A stretch of DNA of 64,000 nt from Pseudomonadota bacterium. GTDB lineage: Bacteria; Pseudomonadota; Gammaproteobacteria; Burkholderiales; Burkholderiaceae_C. Below the pieces are notes generated by a model. The model ran no database searches and was not told where the DNA came from. It saw only the letters and a program-made list of their open reading frames with translations. Where the stretch lies: positions 124,001-188,000 of the forward strand of contig JAKARB010000003.1 of NCBI GenBank assembly GCA_021819435.1, read 5' to 3'. The position numbers and the translations under genes were made by a program. Of the stretch, positions 17,421 through 27,267 are shown piece by piece (position 1 is the stretch's first letter; the number at the start of each line of letters is the position of its first letter).

Positions 17421-17431
17421 AGGGGGCTTGC

Positions 17432-18781
17432 ATGTTCAAAAAGATCCTGATCGCCAATCGCGGCGAGATCGCCTTGCGCATCCAGCGCGCCTGTCGCGAG
17501 ATGGGCATCCAGTCGGTGGTCGTCTACTCCGAGGCCGACCGCGACGCAAAATACGTCAAGCTCGCCGACGAGGCCGTGTGCATCGGCCCGGCCCCCTCGG
17601 CGCAGAGCTACCTGCACATGCCGGCCATCATTTCGGCCGCCGAAGTCACCGACGCCGAGGCCATCCACCCGGGCTACGGCTTCCTCTCCGAAAACGCCGA
17701 CTTCGCCGAGCGCGTCGAGCAATCGGGCTTCACCTTCATCGGCCCGACGCCCGAATCCATCCGCATCATGGGCGACAAGGTCTCGGCCAAGCAGGCCATG
17801 ATCAAGTCCGGCGTGCCCTGCGTGCCCGGCTCCGAAGGCGCGCTGCCCGACGACCCGAAAGAGATCATCAAGATCGCACGCTCGATCGGCTACCCGGTCA
17901 TCATCAAGGCGGCGGGTGGCGGCGGTGGCCGTGGCATGCGCGTGGTGCACACCGAGGCAGCGCTGATCCACGCCGTGCAGACCACCAAGGGCGAGGCGCA
18001 AGCCGCCTTCGGCAACCCGGCGGTCTACATGGAGAAGTTCCTGGAGCACCCGCGCCACATCGAGATCCAGATCCTCGCCGACCAGCACAAGAACGCCGTC
18101 TGGCTGGGTGAGCGCGACTGCTCCATGCAGCGCCGCCACCAGAAGATCATCGAAGAAGCGCCGGCACCCGGCATCCCCCGCCGCCTGATCGAGAAGGTCG
18201 GCGAGCGCTGCTCCGCCGCCTGCAAGAAGATCGGCTACCGTGGCGCAGGCACCTTCGAGTTCCTGTATGAAAACGGCGAGTTCTACTTCATCGAGATGAA
18301 CACGCGCGTGCAGGTGGAGCACCCCGTCACCGAGATGACCAGCGGCATCGACATCGTGCAGATGCAGATCCGCGTGGCCGCCGGCGAGAAGCTGCCCTTC
18401 ACGCAACGCCAGGTCGAGCTGCGCGGCCACTCCATCGAGTGCCGCATCAACGCGGAAGACCCGGTCAAGTTCATCCCTTCGCCGGGCCGCATCACCACTT
18501 GGCACCCGCCTGGGGGTCCCGGCGTGCGCGTCGACTCGCACGTCTACACCAACTACTTCGTGCCGCCCAACTACGACTCCATGATCGGCAAGATCATCGT
18601 GCACGGCGACACCCGCGAGCAGGCCCTGGCCCGCATGCGCACCGCCCTGTCCGAGACCGTGGTCGAAGGCATCCACACCAACATCCCGCTGCACCGCGAG
18701 CTGATGGTGGACGCCAAGTTCGTCGAAGGCGGCACCGACATCCACTACCTCGAAAGCTGGATGGCGGCGCGCAAGCGCTGA
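17432..18781 (+). CDS. accC: Biotin carboxylase subunit of acetyl-CoA carboxylase
   Basis: 449 residues, the normal length. It has the N-terminal [15 protein letters not shown] signature, [10 protein letters not shown], the glycine-rich ATP loop G-G-G-G-G-R-G-M-R and the catalytic [12 protein letters not shown] segment of ATP-grasp carboxylases. It carboxylates biotin on AccB using bicarbonate and ATP. It is directly downstream of accB and 33 bases upstream of prmA. Confidence 0.98.
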   Translation: MFKKILIANRGEIALRIQRACREMGIQSVVVYSEADRDAKYVKLADEAVCIGPAPSAQSYLHMPAIISAAEVTDAEAIHPGYGFLSENADFAERVEQSGFTFIGPTPESIRIMGDKVSAKQAMIKSGVPCVPGSEGALPDDPKEIIKIARSIGYPVIIKAAGGGGGRGMRVVHTEAALIHAVQTTKGEAQAAFGNPAVYMEKFLEHPRHIEIQILADQHKNAVWLGERDCSMQRRHQKIIEEAPAPGIPRRLIEKVGERCSAACKKIGYRGAGTFEFLYENGEFYFIEMNTRVQVEHPVTEMTSGIDIVQMQIRVAAGEKLPFTQRQVELRGHSIECRINAEDPVKFIPSPGRITTWHPPGGPGVRVDSHVYTNYFVPPNYDSMIGKIIVHGDTREQALARMRTALSETVVEGIHTNIPLHRELMVDAKFVEGGTDIHYLESWMAARKR

Positions 18782-18814
18782 GCCACGAGGCCGACCGTTC
18801 CGCCTAGCACCGAC

Positions 18815-19756
18815 ATGCCGCTGTACGAACTCACCCTGCTGGCCAAAGAGGCCGAAGTCGAGAACCTGAGCGACGCGCTCATGGAGATCGAGGCCCTGTC
18901 CGTGTCTGTCGAAGATGCCGACGCCGACACGGAACACGAGGAAGCCCTGTGGGGTGAGCCGGGCATGCCAGTGCCGCGCGAAGCCTGGCAGCGCTCGACC
19001 ATCAAGAGCCTGTTCCCCACCGAGGCCGAGGCCTTGGAAGCGGCCACGCTGATCCTGGCCCAGGACTGGGCCGATGACATCCACGTCCAGGGCATCCAGC
19101 CCGTGGACGAGCAGGACTGGGTGCGCCTGACGCAATCGCAGTTCCAGCCGGTGCCCATCACCGAAAGCTTCTTCATCGTGCCCACCTGGCACGAGGTGCC
19201 CGCCGCCGCCAAAACGGTGATGCGCCTCGACCCGGGCCTGGCCTTCGGTACCGGCACGCACCCGACCACGCGCATGTGCCTGAAGTGGATCGCGCAAAAC
19301 GCCGCCGCCTACGCTGGGCAGCCCGTGCTGGACTACGGCTGCGGCTCGGGCATCCTGGCCATTGGTGCGGCGCTGTTCGGCTCCGGCCGCATCGACGCGG
19401 TCGACATCGACCCGGCGGCCGTGGAAGCCACCGTGGCCAACGCCGAGGCCAACCTCGCGCACCTCAAGGCGGCCGATGGCTCCCTGCCCATCCGCGCCGG
19501 CCTGCCCGAGCTGGTGGGCGAAGCGCGAGGCGCCTACCCGCTGGTGCTGGCCAACATCCTGGCCACGCCACTGAAGATGCTCTCGCCGCTGCTGGCCGGC
19601 CACGTCGCCGCCGGTGGCCACCTTGTGCTCGCCGGCATCCTGGCGCGCCAGGAGCAGGAGCTGAAAGACGCCTACGCCGAAGTGGGCCTGCGGTTGCAGG
19701 TCGCCAACGAAGAAGACGGCTGGATCCTGATGACCGCCCAAAAGCGGGTGGGATGA
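18815..19756 (+). CDS. prmA: Ribosomal protein L11 methyltransferase
   Basis: 313 residues. The N-terminal substrate-recognition domain (about 1-100) is followed by a class I SAM-dependent methyltransferase with P-G-L-A-F-G-T-G-T-H-P-T-T, motif I V-L-D-Y-G-C-G-S-G-I-L-A and the catalytic L-A-N-I-L-A-T-P-L segment. It trimethylates L11 in the cytoplasm. The position after accC is conserved in this bacterial group. Confidence 0.96.
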   Translation: MPLYELTLLAKEAEVENLSDALMEIEALSVSVEDADADTEHEEALWGEPGMPVPREAWQRSTIKSLFPTEAEALEAATLILAQDWADDIHVQGIQPVDEQDWVRLTQSQFQPVPITESFFIVPTWHEVPAAAKTVMRLDPGLAFGTGTHPTTRMCLKWIAQNAAAYAGQPVLDYGCGSGILAIGAALFGSGRIDAVDIDPAAVEATVANAEANLAHLKAADGSLPIRAGLPELVGEARGAYPLVLANILATPLKMLSPLLAGHVAAGGHLVLAGILARQEQELKDAYAEVGLRLQVANEEDGWILMTAQKRVG

Positions 19757-19806
19757 ACACCGACCCACAGCGGTTTCCCCTTGAAACAATGGCATAAAGG
19801 CGGGCT

Positions 19807-21342
19807 ATGAGCCTGGCCACCCGTTGCACCCACTGCGGCACGATCTTCAAGGTCGTGCAAGACCAATTGAAGGTGTCCGAGGGCTGGGTGCGTTGCGGCC
19901 GCTGCCAGGAGGTCTTCAACGCCCTGCCCGGGCTGTTCGACCTCGACACCGAAGCGCCTCCCCCCCGGCAGGTACCTCAAACCCCACCGGCATCCCCGGG
20001 CTGGTCGCGCACGCAGCCATCCGCGCTGGACACACCGCCATCGCCCGGCATGCCCGCAGCGCCGGTGCCGATCAGCGCCCACACCCCGCTGACCGCTGCT
20101 GACCTCAGCTTCGGAGCACCGGCCACAGGCACATCGGCAGCCCTCCCGGCCGCCACCGACTTCGACCTCGACACCTCGGTCGACCTCTCGGACACCGCGC
20201 CCCCCTGGTCACCGCCCGCCAACGAGCCCCCGCGCGCCGAGCCCGCCGCCACGCCGGGCGCCACCCCTCCGGACACCGGCCTGCACATCGCCAGCGAGCC
20301 ACGTCCCTGGCTCGATGAGCCCCCCGAAGACGTGCCGAGCACCGACGAGGCCGATGCGCTGGAGTCGCGCTACCTGCTGCCCTCGCGCGACCCTGTTCGA
20401 CCGGTGCGTCGCAGAGGACGCGGCCCCGAGTTCGCCGACGCCCAGTTCCCCAGCGACCTGGATGCCGAGCAAGAGTGGGCCCGCTACCAGGACAGCGTGC
20501 CAGCGCCCCTGACAGAGCCTCCGCCGATGTCGTCGCTGCCCGCGTCGGCCATCCATCAGCAAGAGCCCTCCCCCGCTCTCGGCGAAGCAGACCCCACACC
20601 GGATCACGCCAAGGGCGCCCCGAACCAGAGCGCCGACATGGCCACCGACGCGGGCGGTGCAGCATCCGCGTCGAAGACCGAGTCCCCGCTGCTGCGGCAA
20701 CCCGACCCTGGCTACGTGCCCGAACAGCCGGTGCAGCCCCCCAGCCAGCGCAAGGGCCGATCCGGCACACGCGGCCGTGACCCGGCTTCGCAGCCGCCCG
20801 AATTCGTGCGCCGCGCCCAGCGCAAGGCTTTCTGGCGTCTGCCCGTGGTGCAGGCCCTGCTGGGCCTGCTCTCGCTGCTGCTCGCGCTCGGCCTGGCGGT
20901 GCAACTCGGCCACCACTTCCGCGACTGGATTGCCGCGCACCACCCCGCCACGCGCCCGCTGCTCAACGCCTGGTGCTCGCAAGTCGGCTGCAAGATCCAG
21001 CCGCCCATGCGCCTGGATGCCCTGCAAGTCGACAGCGCCACCCTCGTGCGCACGGCCTCCGAGGGCCCCGACCGCTATCGCCTGACGGTGGCCATCAACA
21101 ACCGCTCTGACGTGGCGCTGGCCTGGCCCCACATCGACCTGGTGCTCACCGACGACCGTGGTGCCGTGATCGCCCGCCGAGCCTTCGTGCCGCGTGACGC
21201 CCAGGTCGCCAAGGGCGAAGGCATGCCGCTGCTGTCCGTGCCCGAGACCGTCCCGGCTGGCGAAAGCACGCCACTGCAATGGTCGCTGCGGCTCGACGAC
21301 CTCGCCCCGGCTGGCTACACGGCCGAACTCTTCTACCCCTGA
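19807..21342 (+). CDS. Zinc-ribbon and DUF3426 membrane protein
   Basis: 511 residues. An MJ0042-type zinc ribbon opens the protein (C8-x2-C11 and C31-x2-C34 in T-R-C-T-H-C-G-T-I-F and R-C-G-R-C-Q-E-V-F). About 290 residues of Pro/Ala/Glu-rich, probably disordered sequence follow. One transmembrane helix (about 345-367) then leads into a periplasmic DUF3426 domain with C-S-Q-V-G-C-K-I and N-N-R-S-D-V-A-L-A-W-P. The family is conserved downstream of prmA in betaproteobacteria; its role is unknown. Confidence 0.88.
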   Translation: MSLATRCTHCGTIFKVVQDQLKVSEGWVRCGRCQEVFNALPGLFDLDTEAPPPRQVPQTPPASPGWSRTQPSALDTPPSPGMPAAPVPISAHTPLTAADLSFGAPATGTSAALPAATDFDLDTSVDLSDTAPPWSPPANEPPRAEPAATPGATPPDTGLHIASEPRPWLDEPPEDVPSTDEADALESRYLLPSRDPVRPVRRRGRGPEFADAQFPSDLDAEQEWARYQDSVPAPLTEPPPMSSLPASAIHQQEPSPALGEADPTPDHAKGAPNQSADMATDAGGAASASKTESPLLRQPDPGYVPEQPVQPPSQRKGRSGTRGRDPASQPPEFVRRAQRKAFWRLPVVQALLGLLSLLLALGLAVQLGHHFRDWIAAHHPATRPLLNAWCSQVGCKIQPPMRLDALQVDSATLVRTASEGPDRYRLTVAINNRSDVALAWPHIDLVLTDDRGAVIARRAFVPRDAQVAKGEGMPLLSVPETVPAGESTPLQWSLRLDDLAPAGYTAELFYP

Positions 21343-21380
21343 GCTCGCTGCCGAGCTCCCACTCCCCGAGGCAAAACGAC

Positions 21381-22286
21381 ATGTCCGTGCTCATCTGTGG
21401 CTCCCTGGCCTTCGACACCATCACCACCTTCCCCGGCCGCTTCGCCCAGCAGATCCTGCCCGAGCAGGTGCACATCCTCAACGTGTCCTTCCTCGTGCCC
21501 TCGATGCGCAAGGAGTTCGGCGGCTGCGCCGGCAACATCGCCTACAGCCTCAAGCAGCTCGGCGGCGAGCCGCTGATCATGGCCACGCTCGGAAAGGACG
21601 GTGCGCTCTACCGCAACCACCTTGAGCAGCAGGGCCTGAACCTCAAGCATGTGCTGACGGTCGAAGACGACTACACCGCCCAGGCCATCATCATCACCGA
21701 CCAGGACAACAACCAGATCACCGCCTTCCACCCCGGTGCCATGGGCCAGGCCCACCGCCTGGAGATCAAGGCCGATCCGTCCGTCAAGCTGGCCATCGTC
21801 GCCCCCGACGGCCGCGACGCCATGATCCAGCATGCAGCCCAGTTGCAGGCCGCCAAGATCCCCTTCATCTTCGACCCGGGCCAGGGCCTGCCCATGTTCG
21901 ATGGCGATGACCTCAAGCGCTTCGTCTCGCAAGCCACCTGGGTGGCCGTCAACGACTACGAAGCCAAGATGCTGGCCGACCGCACGGGTCAGAGCCTGGC
22001 CGAGCTCTCGAAGTCGCACCTCCAGGGCCTGATCGAAACCCTCGGCGCGGATGGCTGCAACGTCTACATCCAGGGCGAGAAGACCCACGTGCCCGGCGTG
22101 AAGGCCTCGGCCGTGGTCGACCCGACGGGTTGCGGCGACGCCTTCCGTGGCGGCCTGCTGTTCGGCCTGTCACAGGGCTGGGACTTGGTGAAATCGGTGG
22201 CCCTGGCCAACCGCATCGGTGCCATCAAGATCGCCGTGGCCGGGCCGCAGAACTACACGCTCGACCGCGCCGCGCTCGGCGTCTGA
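21381..22286 (+). CDS. PfkB-family carbohydrate/nucleoside kinase
   Basis: 301 residues. It has the ribokinase-fold hallmarks: F-G-G-C-A-G-N-I-A-Y-S near residue 45 and the C-terminal V-V-D-P-T-G-C-G-D-A-F-R-G-G with the catalytic Asp and anion hole. It resembles bacterial adenosine kinase-like PfkB proteins more than phosphofructokinase, judging by the S-F-L-V-P-S-M-R-K-E-F-G-G opening, but the substrate is not certain. The start at 21381 begins the typical S-V-L-I-C-G-S-L-A-F-D-T-I strand; longer in-frame starts would run into the previous gene. Confidence 0.9.
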   Translation: MSVLICGSLAFDTITTFPGRFAQQILPEQVHILNVSFLVPSMRKEFGGCAGNIAYSLKQLGGEPLIMATLGKDGALYRNHLEQQGLNLKHVLTVEDDYTAQAIIITDQDNNQITAFHPGAMGQAHRLEIKADPSVKLAIVAPDGRDAMIQHAAQLQAAKIPFIFDPGQGLPMFDGDDLKRFVSQATWVAVNDYEAKMLADRTGQSLAELSKSHLQGLIETLGADGCNVYIQGEKTHVPGVKASAVVDPTGCGDAFRGGLLFGLSQGWDLVKSVALANRIGAIKIAVAGPQNYTLDRAALGV

Positions 22287-22292
22287 GGCCCG

Positions 22293-23381
22293 GTGCGCCG
22301 CGTTCTGGCTGCTGTACGGGCCCTTTCCCTCGACCACCACACCGCTGCGTCGCACCTGGCGCGCCTGGGCCGGCACTCGTGTGCCGGCCTGGCCCTGATC
22401 ACCGCCACCGCCTCACACGCCGGCTGGCTCGAAAAACTGGGCATCGGCGCGCCTTCCACCGGCGCTGGCGGCGGCGTCACCCTCGCCACCTGGAACATGG
22501 CGTGGCTGATGGTGCCCGCCGAGCACGACCGCCTGGCCGCTCGCTGCACCAGCCAGCAACCGCGCAGCCAGGAGCGCGCCCTGCCCTGCACACCCGGGCG
22601 CACCCCGCCGCCTTCACGCACCCAGGCCGACCTCGACGCGCTCGCCCACAGCGCCCAGGCCCTGCACGACACCCATCAGGTCGACGCCGTCGCACTCCAG
22701 GAGGTCGATGGCCCCGAGGCCGCGAAACAGGTCTTCCGCCAGCGCTGGCAACTCGGCTGCTTCACGCGCCGAGCACATCCGCAGAAAGTGGGCTTCGCGA
22801 TCCGCGAAGGCGTGCCTTACCGCTGCAACGGTGACCTCGACGCACTCGATGTCGACGGCGGCACACGCGCTGGCGCCGACGTGACCCTTTGGCCCGGCAC
22901 GCCGCGCGAGGTCCGCCTGCTGGCCGTGCACCTCAAGAGCGGCTGCTTCACCGGCAAGCTCGACCGCCGCTTCGAGCCCTGCTCACGCCTGCGCCAGCAA
23001 GTGCCCGTGGTCGAGGCCTGGGTTGACCAGCGCGTGCGCGAAGGCACGGCCTTCGCCCTGCTCGGCGACTTCAACCGCCACCTCGACAAGGACGCCCGCT
23101 ACCCCGCCGGCCCCGACGAATCCGCGCCACTCAACCTGGTCCAGGCCTGGAGCGACGACGTGCCGCGCGGCGCCGTGCTGATGCGGGCCACCGAAGGCCA
23201 GCGCTACATCGGCTGCGACGCCGACGACCAGCACAACCAGTACATCGACGACATCCTCATCGACCAGAAACTGGCGTCCAGAAACGGCGACAGGCGCTTC
23301 GCGCGCCTGTCCTTCGATGCCCGTGACCGGGGCCGGCAGCTCTCCGACCACTGCCCGGTGATCTGGGCGCTCAAGCCCTGA
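22293..23381 (+). CDS. Endonuclease/exonuclease/phosphatase-family protein, probably exported
   Basis: 362 residues from a GTG start 7 bases after the kinase stop. A basic and hydrophobic N-terminus (to about 43, ending A-S-H-A-G) looks like a signal peptide. The EEP fold follows: A-T-W-N-M-A with N68, a Q-E-V-D-G metal-binding Glu, H-L-K-S-G-C-F-T, L-G-D-F-N-R-H and the terminal S-D-H-C-P-V. This fold hydrolyses phosphodiester or phosphate ester bonds. Several Cys residues fit a periplasmic protein. The substrate could be nucleic acid or a phospholipid headgroup. Confidence 0.85.
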   Translation: MRRVLAAVRALSLDHHTAASHLARLGRHSCAGLALITATASHAGWLEKLGIGAPSTGAGGGVTLATWNMAWLMVPAEHDRLAARCTSQQPRSQERALPCTPGRTPPPSRTQADLDALAHSAQALHDTHQVDAVALQEVDGPEAAKQVFRQRWQLGCFTRRAHPQKVGFAIREGVPYRCNGDLDALDVDGGTRAGADVTLWPGTPREVRLLAVHLKSGCFTGKLDRRFEPCSRLRQQVPVVEAWVDQRVREGTAFALLGDFNRHLDKDARYPAGPDESAPLNLVQAWSDDVPRGAVLMRATEGQRYIGCDADDQHNQYIDDILIDQKLASRNGDRRFARLSFDARDRGRQLSDHCPVIWALKP

Positions 23382-23396
23382 TCGCTTGGGCTTGAG
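23370..23396. terminator. Hairpin between convergent EEP-family gene and gpmA
   Basis: CTCAAGCCC, nine-base loop, GGGCTTGAG: a perfect 9-bp stem that includes the stop codon region of the EEP gene. No T-run follows on either strand, so it is at best a weak or Rho-assisted terminator. Confidence 0.4.
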
Positions 23397-23458
23397 GTGG
23401 CCGCGCCGCGCATCGCCTCTGGGCGCGGTCGGGCCGATGCCGCCGGCCCAGGATCACG

Positions 23459-24202
23459 TCAGGCCTTGCCTTGCTTGGCCACAGCCGCAGCCGCCGCAGC
23501 AGCGGCTTCTGCATCACCCAGGTAGTAGTGCTTGATGGGCTTCAGCTCGGCATCGAGTTCATACACCAGCGGGATGCCGTTGGGGATGTTGAGGCTGACG
23601 ATGTCGCTGTCGCTGATGTTGTCGAGGTACTTGATCAGCGCACGGATCGAGTTGCCGTGGGCGGCGATGACGATGCGCTGGCCGCTCTTGATGGCCGGGG
23701 CCAGCACGTCGGTCCAGTAAGGCACGACGCGGGCGACGGTGTCCTTGAGGCACTCGGTCAGGGGCACTTGCTCGGGCGTGAGCTTGGCGTAGCGCGGGTC
23801 CTGGCGCTGGCCGCGTGGGTCGGTGGGCTCCAGGGCAGGCGGGGGGGTGTCGTAGCTGCGGCGCCAGATCAGCACCTGCTCGTCGCCATATTGCTTGGCC
23901 ATGTCGGCCTTGTTGAGGCCTTGCAGGCCGCCGTAATGGCGCTCGTTCAAGCGCCAGTCCTTGACGACGGGCAGCCAGCTGCGGTCCATCTCATCAAGGG
24001 CGTAATTCAGGGTGTGGATGGCGCGCTTGAGCACCGAGGTGTAGGCGACATCGAACTCGTAGCCTTCGGCCTTGAGCAGCTTGCCGGCCGACATGGCCTG
24101 CGACACGCCGGTGGGCGTGAGCTCCACGTCGGTCCAGCCGGTGAAGCGGTTTTCCAGGTTCCAGGTCGATTCGCCGTGGCGGATCAGCACGAGCTTGTAC
24201 AT
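23459..24202 (-). CDS. gpmA: 2,3-bisphosphoglycerate-dependent phosphoglycerate mutase
   Basis: 247 residues, as usual for the dimeric/tetrameric dPGM family. The phospho-histidine motif [12 protein letters not shown] is at the N-terminus, [11 protein letters not shown] at about 86, and the second catalytic His in A-A-H-G-N-S-I-R-A at about 185. It interconverts 3- and 2-phosphoglycerate in glycolysis and gluconeogenesis. The ATG at 24202 gives the canonical M-Y-K-L-V-L-I-R-H. The last 20 residues are Ala-rich. A perfect TATAAT lies 39 bases upstream. Confidence 0.97.
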   Translation of the reverse strand: MYKLVLIRHGESTWNLENRFTGWTDVELTPTGVSQAMSAGKLLKAEGYEFDVAYTSVLKRAIHTLNYALDEMDRSWLPVVKDWRLNERHYGGLQGLNKADMAKQYGDEQVLIWRRSYDTPPPALEPTDPRGQRQDPRYAKLTPEQVPLTECLKDTVARVVPYWTDVLAPAIKSGQRIVIAAHGNSIRALIKYLDNISDSDIVSLNIPNGIPLVYELDAELKPIKHYYLGDAEAAAAAAAAVAKQGKA

Positions 24203-24241
24203 GGTCGGGTCTCGGTGGTTTCTGATGAGGGCTAGCCCTCG

Positions 24242-24247
24242 ATTATA
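24242..24247 (-). promoter_or_regulatory. -10 box TATAAT for gpmA
   Basis: A perfect consensus hexamer on the minus strand 39 bases before the gpmA start, which would leave a leader of about 30 bases. The -35 region 17-18 bases upstream is weak, so an activator or an extended contact may be needed. Confidence 0.5.
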
Positions 24248-24363
24248 AAATCGCGCCCGTTTCCAGGGATCGCCCGGATCACCGTTGCGCCCCCCGCGCA
24301 TCGGGTCCCCTCAGACGCCGTCCCTGGCCCCCGACGTTTCTTCTTCACGCGAAAGCACCCTGC

Positions 24364-24786
24364 ATGACCTCCACGAGCTACCTCGCCGACAACTGGATCT
24401 GGATCCTGGCTGCGGCCTCTTCGGGTGGCGTCCTGCTTTGGCAGCAGCTCCAGCAAGCCGGCGGCGGCGGCATCGCCCCCGCCCTGGCCGTGCAGCTCAT
24501 GAACAAGGAAAAGGCCGTCGTCATCGATGTGTGCAGCGCCGAGGAGTTCGCCGCCGGCCACGTCGCGGGCGCCAAGCACATCCCCCTGGCCGAGCTGGCC
24601 ACGGCCAAGGGCCTGCCCGGCAACAAGAAGCTGCCCATCGTCGTGGTGTGCGCCAGCGGCCAGCGCGCCGCCAAGGCCGCTGCCGAGCTCAAGAAGCTGG
24701 GCCACGAGAACGTGCAGCCGCTCGCTGGCGGCCTCAAGGCCTGGCGCGAAGCCAACCTGCCGATCGAGAAAAGCGTCAAGGCCTGA
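24364..24786 (+). CDS. Membrane-anchored rhodanese-like sulfurtransferase (YibN type)
   Basis: 140 residues. One N-terminal transmembrane helix (about 10-28) is followed by a single rhodanese domain: V-V-I-D-V-C-S-A-E-E-F-A-A-G-H, then the active-site loop V-V-C96-A-S-G-Q-R-A and the C-terminal L-A-G-G-L-K-A-W. Such domains carry sulfur as a persulfide on the catalytic Cys. The order rhodanese-grxC-secB-gpsA matches yibN-grxC-secB-gpsA of enterics. Confidence 0.93.
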   Translation: MTSTSYLADNWIWILAAASSGGVLLWQQLQQAGGGGIAPALAVQLMNKEKAVVIDVCSAEEFAAGHVAGAKHIPLAELATAKGLPGNKKLPIVVVCASGQRAAKAAAELKKLGHENVQPLAGGLKAWREANLPIEKSVKA

Positions 24787-24922
24787 TCCTGATCGTGGAG
24801 GGTTCACGCTAGTCCCCACGCGCCAGGCGGGCATCGCTCTAGCCGGACAATCGCGGTGCTCCTGAATGCTCAGGGGCCCGAGCCCAGGCCAGCGCGAACA
24901 CCACCCAGCCACACCGAGCACC

Positions 24923-25186
24923 ATGCAAGCAGTCAAGATGTACACCACGCAGGTCTGCCCCTACTGCCAGCGGGCCAAGATGCTGCTCAAGCAACGCGGG
25001 GTCGAGTCCATCGACGAGATCCGCATCGACCAGGACCCGGCCCAGCGCGAGCACATGATGGCCATCACCGGTCGCCGCACGGTGCCGCAGATCTTCATCG
25101 GCGAGACCCATGTGGGCGGCTGCGACGACTTGATCGCCCTCGATCAGCGTGGTGGCCTGCTGCCGCTGCTGGCCGGCCAGGCCTGA
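24923..25186 (+). CDS. grxC: Glutaredoxin 3
   Basis: 87 residues with the dithiol active site C12-P-Y-C15, T-V-P-Q-I-F-I cis-Pro segment and G-G-C-D-D-L for glutathione binding. It reduces protein disulfides and glutathione mixed disulfides in the cytoplasm. The start at 24923 gives the normal family length. The secB partner gene follows after one inserted gene. Confidence 0.96.
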   Translation: MQAVKMYTTQVCPYCQRAKMLLKQRGVESIDEIRIDQDPAQREHMMAITGRRTVPQIFIGETHVGGCDDLIALDQRGGLLPLLAGQA

Positions 25187-25257
25187 CAGCGTCCCCTGCC
25201 ACATCCAACGCAGCACAACTGCCCACAAACCGCTCTCGCAACCGCCTCGCAACCACC

Positions 25258-25617
25258 GTGAACACCACCCTCGCGCTCTGGCTGACCGCCTTCGTCGCCC
25301 TGCAACACCTTGGCTTCCTGGTGCTGGAGATGTTCCTCTGGACCAAGCCGGCTGGCCGCAAGGCCTTCGGCCTGACGCGAGAGTTCGCCGAGTCGACCCG
25401 GGTGCTGGCGGCCAACCAGGGGCTCTACAACGGCTTCCTGGCGGCTGGACTGGCCTGGGGCTGCTGGCTGGGCGCGGCTGGCACCGACATCCGCATCTTC
25501 TTCCTGGGCTGCGTGGTCATCGCCGGGGTGTTTGGCGGCGCCACGGCAAGCTGGCGCATCCTGCCCATCCAAGCCCTGCCCGCTGCCATCGCCCTGGCGC
25601 TGACGATGCTGCGCTGA
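25258..25617 (+). CDS. DUF1304 membrane protein
   Basis: 119 residues from a GTG start. Four hydrophobic helices are visible (about 5-25, 50-70, 77-97 and 101-118). The family pattern L-E-M-F-L-W and A-N-Q-G-L-Y-N-G-F-L-A identifies DUF1304, an integral membrane family of unknown function. It sits between grxC and secB, which are usually adjacent, so it is an insertion into a conserved gene string. Start choice: no other in-frame start gives the M-L-E-x-F-L-W spacing. Confidence 0.88.
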   Translation: MNTTLALWLTAFVALQHLGFLVLEMFLWTKPAGRKAFGLTREFAESTRVLAANQGLYNGFLAAGLAWGCWLGAAGTDIRIFFLGCVVIAGVFGGATASWRILPIQALPAAIALALTMLR

Positions 25618-25814
25618 CATCGCTCTCGCGTCTCGCCCTCGCCCCCACACCTCCTCCGCCCCACGCACCTCGGGGGCCGTCGGGCGTCACCCCCCTGGCC
25701 CCGTGACGAGGCTGTCATCCGGCTGCGCCATAATCCCCCCGCACCGGAGACAGGCCCGCCAGAGCGCGCGACTTGCGACGCCCGGGCCCACCCAACAATT
25801 CCCAAGGATTCCTC

Positions 25815-26264
25815 ATGAGCGACCAAGCCACCCAGCCCAGCTTTGCCATCCAGCGCATCTACCTGAAGGACCTGTCCCTGGAGCTGCCCAACGCCCCGCA
25901 GATCCTGCTGGAGCAAGGTCAACCCCAGATCGACGTGCAACTCAACCTGCACGCCGAGCCCGTGGTCGAAGGCATCTACGAAGTCAGCGTCACCGCCACC
26001 GTGACCGCCAAGGTCAACGACAAGGTGCTGTTCCTGATCGAAGCCAAGCAGGCTGGCCTCTTCGAAATCCGCAACATCCCGCAAGACCAACTGCAGCCGA
26101 TCATCGCCATCGCCTGCCCGCAGATCGTCTACCCCTACCTGCGCGCCACCGTGGCCGACACGCTCAACCGCACCGGCTTCCCGCCCGTGCACCTGACCGA
26201 AGTCAACTTCCAGGCCATGTACGAGTCGCAGCTCCAGCAAGCCTCCCAGCAGGCCAACGCCTGA
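25815..26264 (+). CDS. secB: Protein-export chaperone SecB
   Basis: 149 residues. It keeps preproteins unfolded and delivers them to SecA. The family landmarks are present: [14 protein letters not shown] near the N-terminus, L-N-L-H-A-E-P-V, the [10 protein letters not shown] segment and [11 protein letters not shown]. It ends 4 bases before gpsA, so the two are cotranscribed. Confidence 0.98.
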   Translation: MSDQATQPSFAIQRIYLKDLSLELPNAPQILLEQGQPQIDVQLNLHAEPVVEGIYEVSVTATVTAKVNDKVLFLIEAKQAGLFEIRNIPQDQLQPIIAIACPQIVYPYLRATVADTLNRTGFPPVHLTEVNFQAMYESQLQQASQQANA

Positions 26265-26268
26265 GAGG

Positions 26269-27264
26269 ATGACCCCACCGATCACGGTCCTGGGGGCCGG
26301 CGCCTGGGGCACCGCGCTGGCCATCAGCGCGGCTCGCCAAGGCGTGCCGGTGCACCTGTGGGCTCGCGACGCCGCCCAGGCGGCTGAGATGGGGCAGGCA
26401 CGCCGCAACGCGCGCTACCTGCCCGACGCGCCCTTTCCCGACGCCCTCCAGGTCACGGCCGATTTCGACCAGGCCGTGGCGCACGCCCATGGCCAGCAAG
26501 GTCTGATCATCATTGGCACGCCCATGGCGGCGCTCGCCGAGATGCTGCAGCGCCTGCCGGCAGATGCCGCCGCGTTGTGGCTGTGCAAGGGCTTCGAGAA
26601 GGGCACCGGTCGGCTGGGTCATGAAATCGCGCGGGCGGTGAGCCCGCAGGCCCGCACCGGGGTGCTCTCCGGTCCGAGCTTCGCGCATGAGGTGGCCATC
26701 GGCCGCCCGACCGCGCTGGTCGCGGCCAGCCCCGACGCCTCTTTGGGCGAGCTGGCCGTGCGCACCTTCCATTCCGATTCGCTGCGCGTCTACACCTCGC
26801 CCGACCCCGTCGGCGTGGAAGTGGGCGGCGCGGTCAAGAACGTGCTGGCCATCGCCACCGGCATTGCCGACGGGCTGGAGCTGGGGCTGAACGCCCGCGC
26901 CGCCCTGATCACGCGCGGTCTGGCGGAGATGACCCGCCTGGGCGTGGCCCTGGGCGCGCGCCCCGACACCTTCATGGGCCTCTCGGGCCTGGGCGACCTG
27001 GTGCTGACCGCCACGGGCAGCCTTTCGCGCAACCGCAACGTCGGCCTGCAACTGGCAACAGGCAAGCCGCTGCCGCAGATCCTGCATGAACTGGGGCATG
27101 TGGCCGAGGGCGTCTACACGGCGCCCACCGTGTGGCAGCGCGCACAGGCCCTGGGCGTGAGCATGCCCATCACCGAAGCCGTGGTCGCCGTGCTGGAAGG
27201 CCGCATGGGCCCGGCCGAATCCGTGGGCGCGTTGATGCGCCGAGAGGCCAAGGCCGAAGGCTGA
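26269..27264 (+). CDS. gpsA: Glycerol-3-phosphate dehydrogenase [NAD(P)+]
   Basis: 331 residues. The Rossmann glycine motif [11 protein letters not shown] opens the protein. The catalytic Lys lies in [13 protein letters not shown], and [13 protein letters not shown] and S-R-N-R-N-V-G follow. It makes glycerol-3-phosphate for phospholipid synthesis. It runs into trmL on the other strand with only 3 bases between the stops. Confidence 0.97.
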   Translation: MTPPITVLGAGAWGTALAISAARQGVPVHLWARDAAQAAEMGQARRNARYLPDAPFPDALQVTADFDQAVAHAHGQQGLIIIGTPMAALAEMLQRLPADAAALWLCKGFEKGTGRLGHEIARAVSPQARTGVLSGPSFAHEVAIGRPTALVAASPDASLGELAVRTFHSDSLRVYTSPDPVGVEVGGAVKNVLAIATGIADGLELGLNARAALITRGLAEMTRLGVALGARPDTFMGLSGLGDLVLTATGSLSRNRNVGLQLATGKPLPQILHELGHVAEGVYTAPTVWQRAQALGVSMPITEAVVAVLEGRMGPAESVGALMRREAKAEG

Positions 27265-27267
27265 GCG

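Noticed and set aside
17396..19795. Very long open frame antisense to accC and prmA (799 codons)
   Set aside because: A product of high GC and strong codon bias in the genuine genes. The translation is low-complexity His/Asp/Gly-rich with no domain.
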